NCBI GenBank assembly: GCA_965198715.1
Contig: CBDAPV010000001.1
Coordinates: forward strand, 2,356,001 to 2,420,000
DNA: 64,000 bases
Origin: RH-AL1 sp965198715
GTDB taxonomy: Bacteria > Pseudomonadota > Alphaproteobacteria > Rhizobiales > Beijerinckiaceae
Direction of reading: 5' to 3'
The notes beneath the pieces were generated by a model, which was given only the letters and a program-made list of their open reading frames with translations, did not search any database and had not been told where the DNA came from. Made by a program: the position numbers and the translations under genes. Each line of letters begins with the position of its first letter. Position 1 is the first letter of the stretch. Shown piece by piece: positions 41,112-52,299 of the stretch.

Positions 41112-42113
41112 ATGGCTGGTTTTGCGCAGATCTTAAGCAGAATGGCCGAGGGCAAGCCCGCGGTCATTCTCGCACCGATGGCGGGAGTGACCGACCTCGG
41201 CATGCGTCGCGCAGCTCAAGGTTTCGGCGCCTCGTTTGCCGTATCCGAGATGGTCGACAGCGGCTTCCTCGCGGCTGGCGACAGGGTCAATCGGCAGAAG
41301 GCTGAGACCGCGGGGCAGGGCTGCCATGTCGTGCAGATCGCCGGGTGCCGCCCAGCTTTGGTGGCGGACGCGACTCGCGCGGCTGTCGCTCTTGGCGCCG
41401 ATGCGATCGACCTCAACATGGGCTGCCCGGCGCGCAAGGTCGTCGGCGGCCTCGCCGGTTCGGCGCTGATGCGCGACCTCGACGCGGCGGTGGCGATTAT
41501 CCGCGCCGCGGTCGCCGCGGCAGGTGTGCCGGTAACGGTGAAGATGCGGCTCGGCTGGGACGACGCCTCTCGCAACGCGCCCGAACTCGCCCGACGCGCC
41601 GAGGCCGAGGGCGTCGCCTTGGTGAGCGTGCACGGCCGCACCCGCTGCCAGTTCTACAAAGGCGAAGCCGATTGGGCGGCGATCCGCGCCGTTGTCGATG
41701 CCGTGTCGATCCCGGTGGTGGCGAACGGCAATTGCACCGGTGTCGCCGAGGCTCGCGCCATGCTCGCCGCTTCCGGCGCCGCCGGCGTGATGATCGGGCG
41801 CGCCGCCGTCGGCCGGCCCTGGCTCGTCGGCGATATAGCTCACGCGCTCCTCTCGGGCTGCGAACGCGAGCCGGTTTCCATCGGGCGCCGACGCGATGCG
41901 GCGCTGGCCCATTACACGACCCTGCTGGGGCTGTTCGGACGGAAGCAGGGTGTCCGTCACGCGCGCAAGCATTTGGCGGCCTACGCCGGCCACGCCGGTG
42001 TGCCGGCCTGTGATCCCCGTCTTCGCGCGCTCGTCACTGCCGATGATCCCGATGTCGTCGTCCACTCACTCGAAAGGCTCTTCGACGACGCGCCGCAGGA
42101 GATGGCTGCGTGA
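41112..42113 (+). CDS. dusB: tRNA-dihydrouridine synthase B
   Basis: 333 residues from ATG 41112. A TIM barrel starting with VILAPMAGVTDLGMRR, then the catalytic Cys in DLNMGCPARKV, KMRLGWDD, SVHGRTRCQFYKG, and VVANGNC with VMIGRAAVGRPW for FMN phosphate. It reduces uridines in tRNA D-loops. This is the nifR3 position upstream of ntrB, as in Rhodobacter and Azospirillum. It probably shares the ntr operon transcript. Confidence 0.93.
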   Translation: MAGFAQILSRMAEGKPAVILAPMAGVTDLGMRRAAQGFGASFAVSEMVDSGFLAAGDRVNRQKAETAGQGCHVVQIAGCRPALVADATRAAVALGADAIDLNMGCPARKVVGGLAGSALMRDLDAAVAIIRAAVAAAGVPVTVKMRLGWDDASRNAPELARRAEAEGVALVSVHGRTRCQFYKGEADWAAIRAVVDAVSIPVVANGNCTGVAEARAMLAASGAAGVMIGRAAVGRPWLVGDIAHALLSGCEREPVSIGRRRDAALAHYTTLLGLFGRKQGVRHARKHLAAYAGHAGVPACDPRLRALVTADDPDVVVHSLERLFDDAPQEMAA

Positions 42114-42165
42114 ACCCGCTTTTTCGTCTCCTTCTGAAATCCCGGGCCATCCCAGCAAGAGCAGC

Positions 42166-43293
42166 ATGACAAGCAAGATCGCTGATGCGCATCCGTTTGG
42201 AGCGATGCAGGTCCTCGATGCGCTACCCTACCCCGTACTGACGATCGACGAGAACAACGCCATCACCAGTGCCAATCCGGCTGCCGAGGAATTCTTTGGC
42301 ACCAGCCTGTCGGGCCTGCGACGGCAGAGGCTGGCGGCGCTGCTGCCCGCCCATTCCTCGCTGATGACCCTCATCGAGCAGGTGCGCGAGCGCGGCGGTG
42401 CGATCAACGAGCATCGGGTCGATCTCGGGCTGCCGCGGCTCGGCACGGAGCGGCTCGTCGACATCTTTGTGACCGCGCTATCGCCGATCGCCACCGACCT
42501 CGTCGTGATGCTCCGCGAGCGCTCGATGGCCGAGAAGCTGGATCGCCAGCACGCGCTGCGGGGTGCGGCGCGCTCCGTCTCGGCGATGGCCTCGATGCTG
42601 GCGCACGAGATCAAGAATCCGCTGTCGGGCATCCGCGGCGCCGCCCAGCTGCTCGAGGCGGAAGCCAACGACGGCGACCGTGCGTTGACGCAGCTGATTT
42701 GCGACGAGACCGACCGCATCGTGAAACTCGTCGACCGGATGAAGCCGTTCTCCATGGGGCCGGACGAGACCTTCACCGGCGTCAACATCCACGCCGTGCT
42801 CGATCACGTGAAGAAGGTCAGCCAGGCCGGCTTCGCCCGCGAGATCCGCATCAAGGAGAGCTACGACCCCTCGCTGCCGCCGGTGCTGGGCAGCCGCGAC
42901 CAGCTCATCCAGGTGTTCCTGAATCTCGCCAAGAACGCCGCCGAGGCGATCGGAACCGAGCGTGGCGACGGCGAGATCGAGTTCTCGACCGCGTACCGGC
43001 CGGGCGTGCGCCTCAAGATCGACGGTTCCGATCAGCCGGTCAGCCTGCCGCTGGAGTTCTGCGTCACCGACAATGGCCCTGGCATCGCGCCCGAGGTGCT
43101 GCCGCGCCTCTTCGACCCCTTCGTCACCACCAAGGCCACCGGCACTGGCCTCGGACTTGCTTTGATTGCGAAGATCGTCGGCGACCATGGGGGCATCGTC
43201 GAGTGCGATTCTCACTCCAACCGCACGACGTTCAGAATCCTGATGCCCATGCACATGCCGCGGGATGGCCGATCGGCTGGGCGGGCCGAATAG
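42166..43293 (+). CDS. ntrB: Nitrogen-regulation sensor kinase NtrB
   Basis: 375 residues from ATG 42166. A PAS domain (15-120, PYPVLTIDENNAITSANPAAEEFFG) precedes HisKA with phospho-acceptor His about 147 (MLAHEIKNPLSGIRGAAQLLE, read in parts). HATPase motifs NLAKNAAEAI, DNGPGIAPEVLPRLFDPF and GTGLGLAL follow. It is soluble, with no membrane spans. It phosphorylates or dephosphorylates NtrC in response to PII/glutamine status. It lies 52 bp after dusB and 31 bp before ntrC. Confidence 0.94.
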   Translation: MTSKIADAHPFGAMQVLDALPYPVLTIDENNAITSANPAAEEFFGTSLSGLRRQRLAALLPAHSSLMTLIEQVRERGGAINEHRVDLGLPRLGTERLVDIFVTALSPIATDLVVMLRERSMAEKLDRQHALRGAARSVSAMASMLAHEIKNPLSGIRGAAQLLEAEANDGDRALTQLICDETDRIVKLVDRMKPFSMGPDETFTGVNIHAVLDHVKKVSQAGFAREIRIKESYDPSLPPVLGSRDQLIQVFLNLAKNAAEAIGTERGDGEIEFSTAYRPGVRLKIDGSDQPVSLPLEFCVTDNGPGIAPEVLPRLFDPFVTTKATGTGLGLALIAKIVGDHGGIVECDSHSNRTTFRILMPMHMPRDGRSAGRAE

Positions 43294-43324
43294 GAGTTCC
43301 GCTTCCAGCGGGCGTGATGAGGCA

Positions 43325-44806
<1,482 letters not shown>

Positions 44807-44977
44807 AGCTTGGCTTTTCGGCCCGCGAACGCGTCCGGCCAACGAATTGTCGCAATCTTGCAACAGGTGTGCAGCTGCGGCCGGTGAGGCCGGGATGCAT
44901 GCGGGCCCGCAGTGGGTTCGTGCCGCGGTGGACTGCTTCGTCCAACGTGGAACGGCACGCAGGACATCGATCGCGGG

Positions 44978-47230
44978 ATGGCAGCACGCAAGACCGACCA
45001 GCCGCCGGCCTCGCGCCGCCTGCTCGCGCGCTTCGGTCCTGTGGCGGTCATTCTCGCCCTCGCCGTCGCCACCACCAGCTTCCTGATCTTCGCGGAATAT
45101 ACGCCGATTCACGCGTCGGGCTCGGTGGTGCTCGGCCTGTTCATCGCCAACGTCGTCACCATTCTGACGCTCCTGCTGCTGGTGGTGCTCGAAGGCTGGA
45201 GCTTGCTTATCGCGTGGCGCGCCGGGGTTGCCGGCGCCAGGCTGCACCTGCGCATCGTCGGCCTGTTCTCGATCATCGCCGCCGTACCAGTGATCCTGAT
45301 GGCGCTGGTCGGTTCTATCGCGCTCGATCGTAGCCTCAACCCGGCTTTTCTCAAGGACGTGCGCGGCTTCGTGCAGAACACGATCGAGGCGGCGAGCCGC
45401 TACCGGGAGGCCCAGTGCGTCTCGCTGCTCCAGGAGAACAAGCTGACGGCGAAGGACCTCGACAGCGCCAAGGCCTTCCTCACCGCCGACCGCGCCATTC
45501 TGCGCGACTATTTCCAGTCCCGTGCCAAGTTTCTAGGCTTCAGCGCGGCTGCCCTGCTGAAGCCCGACGGCACCATGATCGAGCGAGCGAACCTCGGCAT
45601 GACCTTCGGCACCGATATCGGGGTCATGCGGCTGCCGACCGCCGAGGAGTTCGCCTCCGCCAAGGCCGGCGAGCCGCAATGCCTGCTGTTCGACGGCGAG
45701 AAGACCTACGTGGCGCTGCGCCCGGTGACGCTGTTTCCCGACACCTACCTCTACACGGCGCGCCCTGTGGACAGCTTCTCGGTGGAGTTCCCGATTCAAG
45801 CCAGGCAGATCGTGACGCGCTACGACGCCTTCGATCATCACCGCACGTCGATCTCGATCGCCTTCGCCACCATGTACGTCTCCATCGCGCTGATCATGCT
45901 GCTCTCGGCGACCTGGCTCGGCCTCTCCTTCGCAAACCGGCTTGTCGATCCGATTCGGCGCCTCATCAGCGCCACCGACCAGGTCGCGTCCGGCAACCTC
46001 TTCACAGAGGTTCGCATCGACCGCTCGGAAGGCGACCTCGCCCATCTCGGCGAGACCTTCAACAAGATGACATCCGAGCTGCGCCTGCAGCAAAACCGGC
46101 TGGTCGCGGCGAGCAGCCTCATTGACGAGCGGCGCATCTTCACCGAGGCGGTGCTCTCGGGCGTTCCGGTCGCCGTGATCGGCGTCGACCCCGAAGGCAA
46201 GATCACGACCGTGAACCCTTCGGCGGAACATCTCATCGGAACCGGCGGCGAGGGGTCGATGGAGGCGCTGATCGGCGCGCCCGTCGAGAGCGTCGTACCC
46301 GAGATCGCCAAGACCCTGGCCGAGGCGCGCGTCAGCCAGCACCGGCTGGTGCAGGGCCAGGTGCAGCTCGCCCGAAGGGGCCGAGACCGGCTCTACAACG
46401 TGCGCGTCACCAGCGAAGGTTCGGCCAAGGCCGACAAGAGCGTGGTGGTGACGCTCGACGACATCACCGACGTGCTCGAGGCGCAACGCTCCGCCGCCTG
46501 GGGCGACGTCGCGCGTCGCATCGCCCACGAGATCAAGAACCCCCTGACCCCGATCCAGCTCTCGGCCGAACGCATCAAGCGCAAGTACGGCAAGCTGATC
46601 ACGCATGATCGCGAAGTGTTCGACCAGTGCACGGAGACGATCGTGCGCCAGGTCGACGACATCAAACGCATGGTCGACGAGTTCTCAGAATTCGCGCGCA
46701 TGCCGAAGGCCTTGCTGGAGCGCGACGATCTTACAGAGTGCGTGCGCCGCGTCGTGTTCCTGATGCGCGTCGCCCATCCCGAGATCATCTTCGAGGAGAT
46801 CCTGCCCGAGGGGAAGGTGGCGATGCGCTTCGACCGTCGGCTGATCTCGCAGGCCCTGCAGAACATCATCAAGAACGCCACCGAGGGGATCGCCGCGCGA
46901 GAACCCGTCGACGGCAAGGGCCGCATTCGCGTATGGCTCACCGTTGGCGCCGAGGTGGTGATCGATATTATCGACAACGGCAAGGGCTTCCCGAAGGAGG
47001 GGCGCCAGCGACTCCTCGAGCCCTACATGACGACACGCGCCGAGGGCACCGGGCTTGGCCTGCCGATCGTGGCCAAGATCCTCGAGGACCATGGCGGCGG
47101 GCTCGACCTGCTGGATGCTCCCGAGGGCCAGGGAGCGTGCGTGCACCTGCATTTTCCCAACCGCGAGGCGTCGACCGACGCCGCGTCTTCCGAAAACTCC
47201 GCCGTCGTGGCGGTCAACGAAACGGCTTGA
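44978..47230 (+). CDS. ntrY: Sensor kinase NtrY
   Basis: 750 residues from ATG 44978. The N-terminal third has several membrane spans (VAVILALAVATTSFLIFA, then LFIANVVTILTLLLLVVL, then FSIIAAVPVILMALVGSI) flanking a periplasmic region, and a further span near 310. HAMP (NRLVDPIRRLISAT), PAS (VPVAVIGVDPEGKITTVN), HisKA (RRIAHEIKNPLTPIQLSAERI, read in parts) and HATPase (NATEGI, GTGLGLPI) follow. It pairs with NtrX in nitrogen, redox and envelope regulation. It lies 6 bp before ntrX. Confidence 0.95.
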   Translation: MAARKTDQPPASRRLLARFGPVAVILALAVATTSFLIFAEYTPIHASGSVVLGLFIANVVTILTLLLLVVLEGWSLLIAWRAGVAGARLHLRIVGLFSIIAAVPVILMALVGSIALDRSLNPAFLKDVRGFVQNTIEAASRYREAQCVSLLQENKLTAKDLDSAKAFLTADRAILRDYFQSRAKFLGFSAAALLKPDGTMIERANLGMTFGTDIGVMRLPTAEEFASAKAGEPQCLLFDGEKTYVALRPVTLFPDTYLYTARPVDSFSVEFPIQARQIVTRYDAFDHHRTSISIAFATMYVSIALIMLLSATWLGLSFANRLVDPIRRLISATDQVASGNLFTEVRIDRSEGDLAHLGETFNKMTSELRLQQNRLVAASSLIDERRIFTEAVLSGVPVAVIGVDPEGKITTVNPSAEHLIGTGGEGSMEALIGAPVESVVPEIAKTLAEARVSQHRLVQGQVQLARRGRDRLYNVRVTSEGSAKADKSVVVTLDDITDVLEAQRSAAWGDVARRIAHEIKNPLTPIQLSAERIKRKYGKLITHDREVFDQCTETIVRQVDDIKRMVDEFSEFARMPKALLERDDLTECVRRVVFLMRVAHPEIIFEEILPEGKVAMRFDRRLISQALQNIIKNATEGIAAREPVDGKGRIRVWLTVGAEVVIDIIDNGKGFPKEGRQRLLEPYMTTRAEGTGLGLPIVAKILEDHGGGLDLLDAPEGQGACVHLHFPNREASTDAASSENSAVVAVNETA

Positions 47231-47236
47231 ACGACC

Positions 47237-48598
47237 ATGGCGAGCGACATTCTCATCGTCGACGACGAAATGGACATCCGGGAGATCGTCTCCGGCATCC
47301 TCTCGGACGAGGGCCACGGCACCCGCACGGCCAAGAACTCCGACGAGGCACTGAACGCCATCCAGTCGCGGCGTCCCAGCCTCGTCTTCCTCGACATCTG
47401 GCTGCAGGGCTCGAAGCTCGACGGGCTGCAGGTCCTCGAGATCGTTAAGCAGCAGAACCCGCATCTGCCGGTGGTCATGATCTCCGGCCACGGCAACATC
47501 GAGACCGCCGTGTCGGCGATCAAGCTGGGAGCCTATGACTTCATCGAGAAGCCGTTCAAGGCCGACCGGCTCGTGCTCATCGCCGAGCGCGCGCTGGAAA
47601 ATTCGCGCCTGAAGCGCGAGGTCAGCGACCTCAAGGTGCGCTCGGGCACGGTCAGCAAGATGGTCGGTAAGTCGACCTCGGTGAACCAGCTGCGGCAGGT
47701 GATCGATCGCGTGGCGCCCGCTAACTCGCGCATCATGATCACCGGCCAGTCCGGTGCCGGCAAGGAGCTGACCGCGCGCATGATCCACGACGCCTCGGCG
47801 CGCGCCGCCGGACCGTTCGTCTCGATCAACGCCGCGACCATCACGCCGGAGAACATGGAGCACGAGCTGTTCGGCTCCGAGGGCACCGAGGGCCGCTACG
47901 TCGGCAAGCTCGAGGAGGCCCACGGCGGCACGCTCTACATGGACGAGATCGCCGATATGCCGCGCGAGACCCAGGGCAAGATCCTGCGCGTGCTCGTCGA
48001 GCAGAACTTCACCCGGGTCGGCGGCACCACGCGCGTCAACGTCGACGTGCGCATCATCTCGTCGTCCGCGCGCGACCTCGCCGGGCTGATCACCGAGGGC
48101 GCGTTCCGCGAGGACCTCTTCCATCGTCTGTCGGTGGTGCCGATCCGGGTGCCGTCGTTGTCCGAGCGGCGCGATGACATCCCCGAGCTCATCACCTTCT
48201 TCATGGATCAGTTCACGGCCAATGCCGGCCTGCCCAAGCGTGCGATCGCCGAGGATGCGATGGCGATCCTGCAGTCGCACGATTGGCCCGGCAACATCCG
48301 TCAGCTGCGCAACAACGTCGAGCGTCTCATGATCCTCGCTTCGGGCGACCCCGAAACTGAGATCACGGCCGACATGCTGCCGTCCGAGGTCGGTGCTTTG
48401 GTGCCGGCGACGCCGACGGGCGCGGGCGGCGAGAAGCTGATGAGCCTGCCGCTGCGCGAGGCGCGCGAGGTGTTCGAGCGCGAGTACCTCATGGCGCAGG
48501 TGAGCCGCTTCGGCGGTAACATCTCGCGCACGGCGGAATTCATCGGCATGGAGCGCTCGGCCCTGCATCGCAAGCTGAAGTCCCTGGGAATCGATTGA
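47237..48598 (+). CDS. ntrX: Response regulator NtrX
   Basis: 453 residues. Receiver domain with VDDEMDIRE and Asp in LVFLDIWLQG; AAA+ domain with Walker A GQSGAGKE and Walker B GGTLYMDEIADMP. The GAFTGA loop is replaced by GSEGTEGRYVGKLEE, as in other alphaproteobacterial NtrX, so it should not drive sigma-54 open-complex formation. The C-terminal HTH (NISRTAEFIGMERSALHRKLKSL) is intact. It works downstream of NtrY. Its stop overlaps the TTG of the next gene. Confidence 0.95.
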   Translation: MASDILIVDDEMDIREIVSGILSDEGHGTRTAKNSDEALNAIQSRRPSLVFLDIWLQGSKLDGLQVLEIVKQQNPHLPVVMISGHGNIETAVSAIKLGAYDFIEKPFKADRLVLIAERALENSRLKREVSDLKVRSGTVSKMVGKSTSVNQLRQVIDRVAPANSRIMITGQSGAGKELTARMIHDASARAAGPFVSINAATITPENMEHELFGSEGTEGRYVGKLEEAHGGTLYMDEIADMPRETQGKILRVLVEQNFTRVGGTTRVNVDVRIISSSARDLAGLITEGAFREDLFHRLSVVPIRVPSLSERRDDIPELITFFMDQFTANAGLPKRAIAEDAMAILQSHDWPGNIRQLRNNVERLMILASGDPETEITADMLPSEVGALVPATPTGAGGEKLMSLPLREAREVFEREYLMAQVSRFGGNISRTAEFIGMERSALHRKLKSLGID

Positions 48599-49179
48599 GC
48601 TCAAACCCGCCCGGGGTCGCTGTCGAGGCGCCCACCGCGACTGCGCTCTTCGCCGCTTTCCTCAAGGTCGGCGTCCTCGGTTTCGGCGGCGTCGCGCCGC
48701 TGGCGCGCCACGTGCTCGTCGATCAGCGCCGTTGGCTCGGGGAGCGCGAATTCGCTGAAGCTTTCGGCCTTGCCAGCACGCTGCCCGGCGCCAATACCGT
48801 CAACCTCGCCGTCATGCTCGGCGACCGCTGGTGCGGTTTCGTCGGGTCGCTGGCGGCACTCGCCGGCCTGCTCGGCGCGCCGCTGGCGATCCTTGCAGGT
48901 GCGGCGACGCTCTATTCTTACTACGGTGGCGACCCCGACGTGCGTGCCGCGCTCGGCGGCGCGGCGGCCGCAGCCGCCGGCGTCGTCGGCGGCACCGCGT
49001 TGCGCCTGCTGCGTGGGCTTGATCCCGATCTCGTCGCCGTGCTGGTCGCCAGCGCAGTGTGCCTGGCCTCGGCCTTCGCGCGGTTGCCCATGTTGGCGAT
49101 CCTCGCCATCGCCGTCCCCCTGACGCTCGCGGCGGCGTTCTTGCGCCGGTACCTCGAGCGAACGAGGCGCCCGGCATGA
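48595..49179 (+). CDS. Chromate transporter family, N-terminal half-protein
   Basis: 194 residues from TTG 48595, overlapping ntrX by 4 bp. It shows the ChrA half-domain: FLKVGVLGFGGVAPLARHVL, then LASTLPGANTVNLAVMLG, with about five hydrophobic spans. Together with the next gene it forms a short-chain two-gene ChrA pair. Substrate is probably an oxyanion such as chromate or sulfate. Coupling to ntrX is unusual in my experience, since hfq often follows there. Confidence 0.85.
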   Translation: MSSNPPGVAVEAPTATALFAAFLKVGVLGFGGVAPLARHVLVDQRRWLGEREFAEAFGLASTLPGANTVNLAVMLGDRWCGFVGSLAALAGLLGAPLAILAGAATLYSYYGGDPDVRAALGGAAAAAAGVVGGTALRLLRGLDPDLVAVLVASAVCLASAFARLPMLAILAIAVPLTLAAAFLRRYLERTRRPA

Positions 49180-49709
49180 ACCTGCTGCTCGAGCTCCTCG
49201 AGACCTTCGCGCTGCTGTCGGTGCTCTCGATCGGTGGTGCCAACGCGACGCTGCCGGAGATCCATCGCCAAGTCGTGGTGCTGCACCACTGGATGAGTGA
49301 CGCCACCTTCGCTCAGGTCGTCGCCGTTGGGCAGACCGCCCCCGGGCCGAACGTGATGATCGCCAGCATGATCGGCTGGCAGCTCGCCGGGCTCGCCGGC
49401 CTCCTCGTCGTGACGGTTGCGATCGTGCTGCCGTCGTCGGCGATGGCGATGGCCGTGGGTCGCGTCCTCGTCCGGTACGACGAGGTCGCCGGCGTGACCC
49501 TGGTCCGACGCGCCCTGGCGCCTATCGCGCTCGGCTTCATGCTCGCCAGCGCCGTGGTCATGACCCGCGCTGCCTGGCAGGGAGCCGGCACGCTTATGCT
49601 CGTCATTGTCGTCGCTCTCGTTATGGTGACGACGCGGCTGTCGCCGCTGTGGAGCATCGCCGCCGGCGCTATCATCGGGCTGATCGGCCATCGTCTTCAT
49701 TGGATTTGA
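49176..49709 (+). CDS. Chromate transporter family, C-terminal half-protein
   Basis: 177 residues from ATG 49176, overlapping its partner by 4 bp. It starts with LLELLETFALLSVLSIGGAN and has GQTAPGPNVMIASMIGWQLAG, the homologous half of ChrA with the PGPN motif, in inverted topology to the first half. The two short proteins probably assemble as a heterodimer in the inner membrane. The gene ends 11 bp before the transaminase gene. Confidence 0.85.
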   Translation: MNLLLELLETFALLSVLSIGGANATLPEIHRQVVVLHHWMSDATFAQVVAVGQTAPGPNVMIASMIGWQLAGLAGLLVVTVAIVLPSSAMAMAVGRVLVRYDEVAGVTLVRRALAPIALGFMLASAVVMTRAAWQGAGTLMLVIVVALVMVTTRLSPLWSIAAGAIIGLIGHRLHWI

Positions 49710-49720
49710 GAGGGCGGGTC

Positions 49721-50584
49721 TTGAGCCGCATTGCCTACGTCAATGGACGCTACGTGCCGCACGCCGCCGCGGCGGTCTCGATCGAGGATCGCGGCTACCA
49801 GTTCGCCGATGGCGTCTACGAGGTGATCGAGGTGCGCAGCGGCGGGCTCGTCGACGAGGCGCCGCATCTCGCCCGCCTGACGCGTTCGCTGGGCGAGCTC
49901 AGCATGACGCTGCCGCTCGCCGAGCCGGCATTGGCGTTGGTCATCCGCGAGATCGTGCGCCGCAACCTCGTGCGCGACGGCATGATCTACCTCCAAATCA
50001 CGCGCGGTGTCGCCCCGCGCGATCACGCCTTCCCCGAACCGGCTTCAAAACCTGCGCTGGTGGTCACCGCGCGTGCCGCCGATCCTGTCAAGGCGGCCGC
50101 CAAGGCGGCGGCGGGGATGAAGGTCATCACCCTGCCGGACCTGCGCTGGAAGCGACCGGACATAAAATCGATCTCGCTCCTGCCCAACGTGCTCGCCAAG
50201 GCCGAGGCGAAGGCCCGTGGCGCCGGCGAGGCGTGGCTCTACGACGAGGCCGGCCTGATCCACGAGGGCGCGGCGTCCAACGCCTGGATCGTGGGGGCCG
50301 ACGGACACCTGGTGACGCACCCGCCCGACAGCAGCATCCTGAAAGGCGTAACGCGCACGACGCTGCTCGGCTTGATCGCCGCCATGGGGCTTAAGCTCAA
50401 CGAGCGCGGCTTCAGCCGCGACGAGGCCTGGGCGGCGCGCGAGGCTTTCACCACGGGCGCGACGACGCTGGTCATGCCGGTGGTGGCGATCGACGATCGG
50501 CCGGTCGGCGACGGCCGTCCCGGACCCATCGCCACGCAACTCCGTCGGCGCTTCCACGAGGTCGCGCAGTTCTCGCCGCGCTGA
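49721..50584 (+). CDS. dat: D-amino-acid transaminase (PLP fold IV)
   Basis: 287 residues from TTG 49721. Fold-type IV aminotransferase: AYVNGRYVP, SIEDRGYQFADGVYEVI, the PLP Lys in RPDIKSISLLPNVLAK, and EGAASNAWIV with the phosphate-contact GVTRTTLLG. DIKS followed by LLPNVL matches D-alanine aminotransferase rather than branched-chain enzymes. It supplies D-Glu or D-Ala for cell-wall synthesis. It follows the chromate transporter pair closely. Confidence 0.87.
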   Translation: MSRIAYVNGRYVPHAAAAVSIEDRGYQFADGVYEVIEVRSGGLVDEAPHLARLTRSLGELSMTLPLAEPALALVIREIVRRNLVRDGMIYLQITRGVAPRDHAFPEPASKPALVVTARAADPVKAAAKAAAGMKVITLPDLRWKRPDIKSISLLPNVLAKAEAKARGAGEAWLYDEAGLIHEGAASNAWIVGADGHLVTHPPDSSILKGVTRTTLLGLIAAMGLKLNERGFSRDEAWAAREAFTTGATTLVMPVVAIDDRPVGDGRPGPIATQLRRRFHEVAQFSPR

Positions 50585-50658
50585 CGCCAAGCGGCTACCG
50601 GATTTGCAGCGTCCGTACGCATCTTGTCGCGCGGGGTCGACTGCGCCATGGCTAAGGC

Positions 50659-51372
50659 ATGATCAGGAGAGGCAAGCCCGGTCGATACCGGCTCATCCTG
50701 CGCGCGATCTTCGGCGTGGTGCTGGCGCTCGTCCTCGCCTTCGTCGGACTGCTCGCGGTGGACACGCTCGCGCCTCCGGTCTCGATGCTGATCCTCGGTC
50801 GGCAGTTCACGGGCAAGGTCTCGATGCGTGATTTCGTCCGGCTCGACGCGATCGCGCCCGTTCTGGTGGCGACGGTGATCAGCTCCGAGGACGCGCAGTT
50901 CTGCCGCAACGACGGGGTCGATTGGAGCGCGCTGCACGAGGTTATCGCCGATGCCGACGGAGACGGACCGTCGCGCGGCGCCTCCACCATCACCATGCAG
51001 ACGGCGAAGAACCTGTTCCTCTGGCCAGGCCGCTCGTCGGTCCGCAAGGGCCTCGAGATCGCGATCGCGCTGCTGCTCGGGAAGGTGTGGAGCAAGGCGC
51101 ACACGATCGAGGTCTACCTGAACATCGCCGAATGGGGCGAAGGCACCTTCGGCATCGAGGCTGCGGCCGAACGCTACTTTGGCAAGCCCGCGAGCCGGCT
51201 CGACGCGCGAGAGGCGGCGCTGCTCGCCACCGCACTGCCAAACCCTATCCTTCGCGACCCATCCCACCCGCGGCCTTTCCAGCGACGGCTCGCCGCCGGC
51301 CTGATGGCGCGGGCGCGCGGCAGCGGCGAGTGGCTGGACTGCCTGCCGAAGGAGATGCGGACGGCGCGCTGA
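50659..51372 (+). CDS. mtgA: Monofunctional peptidoglycan transglycosylase
   Basis: 237 residues with one N-terminal membrane anchor (LRAIFGVVLALVLAFVGLLAV). The GT51 domain has SSEDAQFCRNDGVDW with the catalytic Glu, GASTITMQTAKNLFLW, RKGLEIAIALLLGKVWSK and EVYLNIAEWG. There is no transpeptidase domain. It polymerises lipid II into glycan strands. It converges on bamD across 42 bp. Confidence 0.93.
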   Translation: MIRRGKPGRYRLILRAIFGVVLALVLAFVGLLAVDTLAPPVSMLILGRQFTGKVSMRDFVRLDAIAPVLVATVISSEDAQFCRNDGVDWSALHEVIADADGDGPSRGASTITMQTAKNLFLWPGRSSVRKGLEIAIALLLGKVWSKAHTIEVYLNIAEWGEGTFGIEAAAERYFGKPASRLDAREAALLATALPNPILRDPSHPRPFQRRLAAGLMARARGSGEWLDCLPKEMRTAR

Positions 51373-51414
51373 TCTCTCCAGAACAGGAGGCGCAAAGGAC
51401 CTAAGCGGCGAGAC

Positions 51415-52299
51415 CTAGCCGACGCCGGGCAGGCCGCGCATCGTCCGCGAGATCCAGGAGCCCTTGTCCTCGTTGGGACGCAGGCCGCCGTGCTGCAGCA
51501 GACTATAAGACTGCTTGTACCAGTCAGAATTGGGATAGTTGTGACCGAGCACTGCGGCGGCGGTCTGCGCCTCCTGCGGCAAGCCGAGCGCGAGATAGGC
51601 CTCCGTCAGGCGCTCCAGCGCCTCTTCGGCCTGACGCGTGGTCTGGTACTTGGCGAGAACCACGCGGAAGCGGTTGATCGCCGCCGTGTACTCGCCGCGC
51701 TCGAGATAGTAGCGGCCGACCTGCATTTCCTTGCCGGCGAGCTGGTCGCGGGCAATGGACATCTTGTAGCGGGCGTCGCTGGCGTATTCCGAGGTCGGAT
51801 ATTTGTCGACAATGATCTTGAAGGCCTCGACCGCCTGCTCGGCGCGTCCCAGGTCATGGTTCACGTCGGGGATCTGGTCGTAATAGGCCATGGCCTGGAG
51901 ATAGGTGACGTAGGGCGTATCGGGCGAGTTCGGGTAGAGGCCGAGATAACGCTTCGCCGAGCCAACAGCGTCTTCGTACTTCTTGTCCTGGTACTGCGTG
52001 TAGGTCGTCATCAGCAAACCTTTGCGCTGGTACTGCGAGTACGGGTAGGCCTTCTCCAGCTTCGAGAAGGTTTTCGCCGACGTCTCGTAGTCGCGCTTCT
52101 CCATCTCGACGACGCCCTTCTTGTAAAGGTCGTTGGCGGGTGGATCCTGAATCACCTTCTGCTCGTATTTGTCGTTGCCGAACCAGTTCATCGGGTTGAC
52201 GCTGTCCATCCAATCGGCGCGTGCCGTCGGAGCGCCGAGGACGATGGCAGCGATGAAGGCGCAGATCGCGGGGCGGGTATATCGGAGGGAAGTGGGCAT
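51415..52299 (-). CDS. bamD: Outer-membrane assembly protein BamD (no obvious lipobox)
   Basis: 294 residues from ATG 52299; two in-frame GTGs just upstream are alternatives. A signal peptide (ICAFIAAIVLGAPTARA) is followed by TPR repeats typical of BamD/ComL (LYKKGVVEMEKRDYETSAKTF, read in parts, then EKAYPYSQYQRKGLLM, AEQAVEAFKIIVDKYPTSEYA). No L-x-G-C lipobox is present. The only nearby Cys is inside the signal region, so the usual lipid anchor may be missing. It lies downstream of ftsZ, separated from it by a terminator. Confidence 0.9.
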   Translation of the reverse strand: MPTSLRYTRPAICAFIAAIVLGAPTARADWMDSVNPMNWFGNDKYEQKVIQDPPANDLYKKGVVEMEKRDYETSAKTFSKLEKAYPYSQYQRKGLLMTTYTQYQDKKYEDAVGSAKRYLGLYPNSPDTPYVTYLQAMAYYDQIPDVNHDLGRAEQAVEAFKIIVDKYPTSEYASDARYKMSIARDQLAGKEMQVGRYYLERGEYTAAINRFRVVLAKYQTTRQAEEALERLTEAYLALGLPQEAQTAAAVLGHNYPNSDWYKQSYSLLQHGGLRPNEDKGSWISRTMRGLPGVG

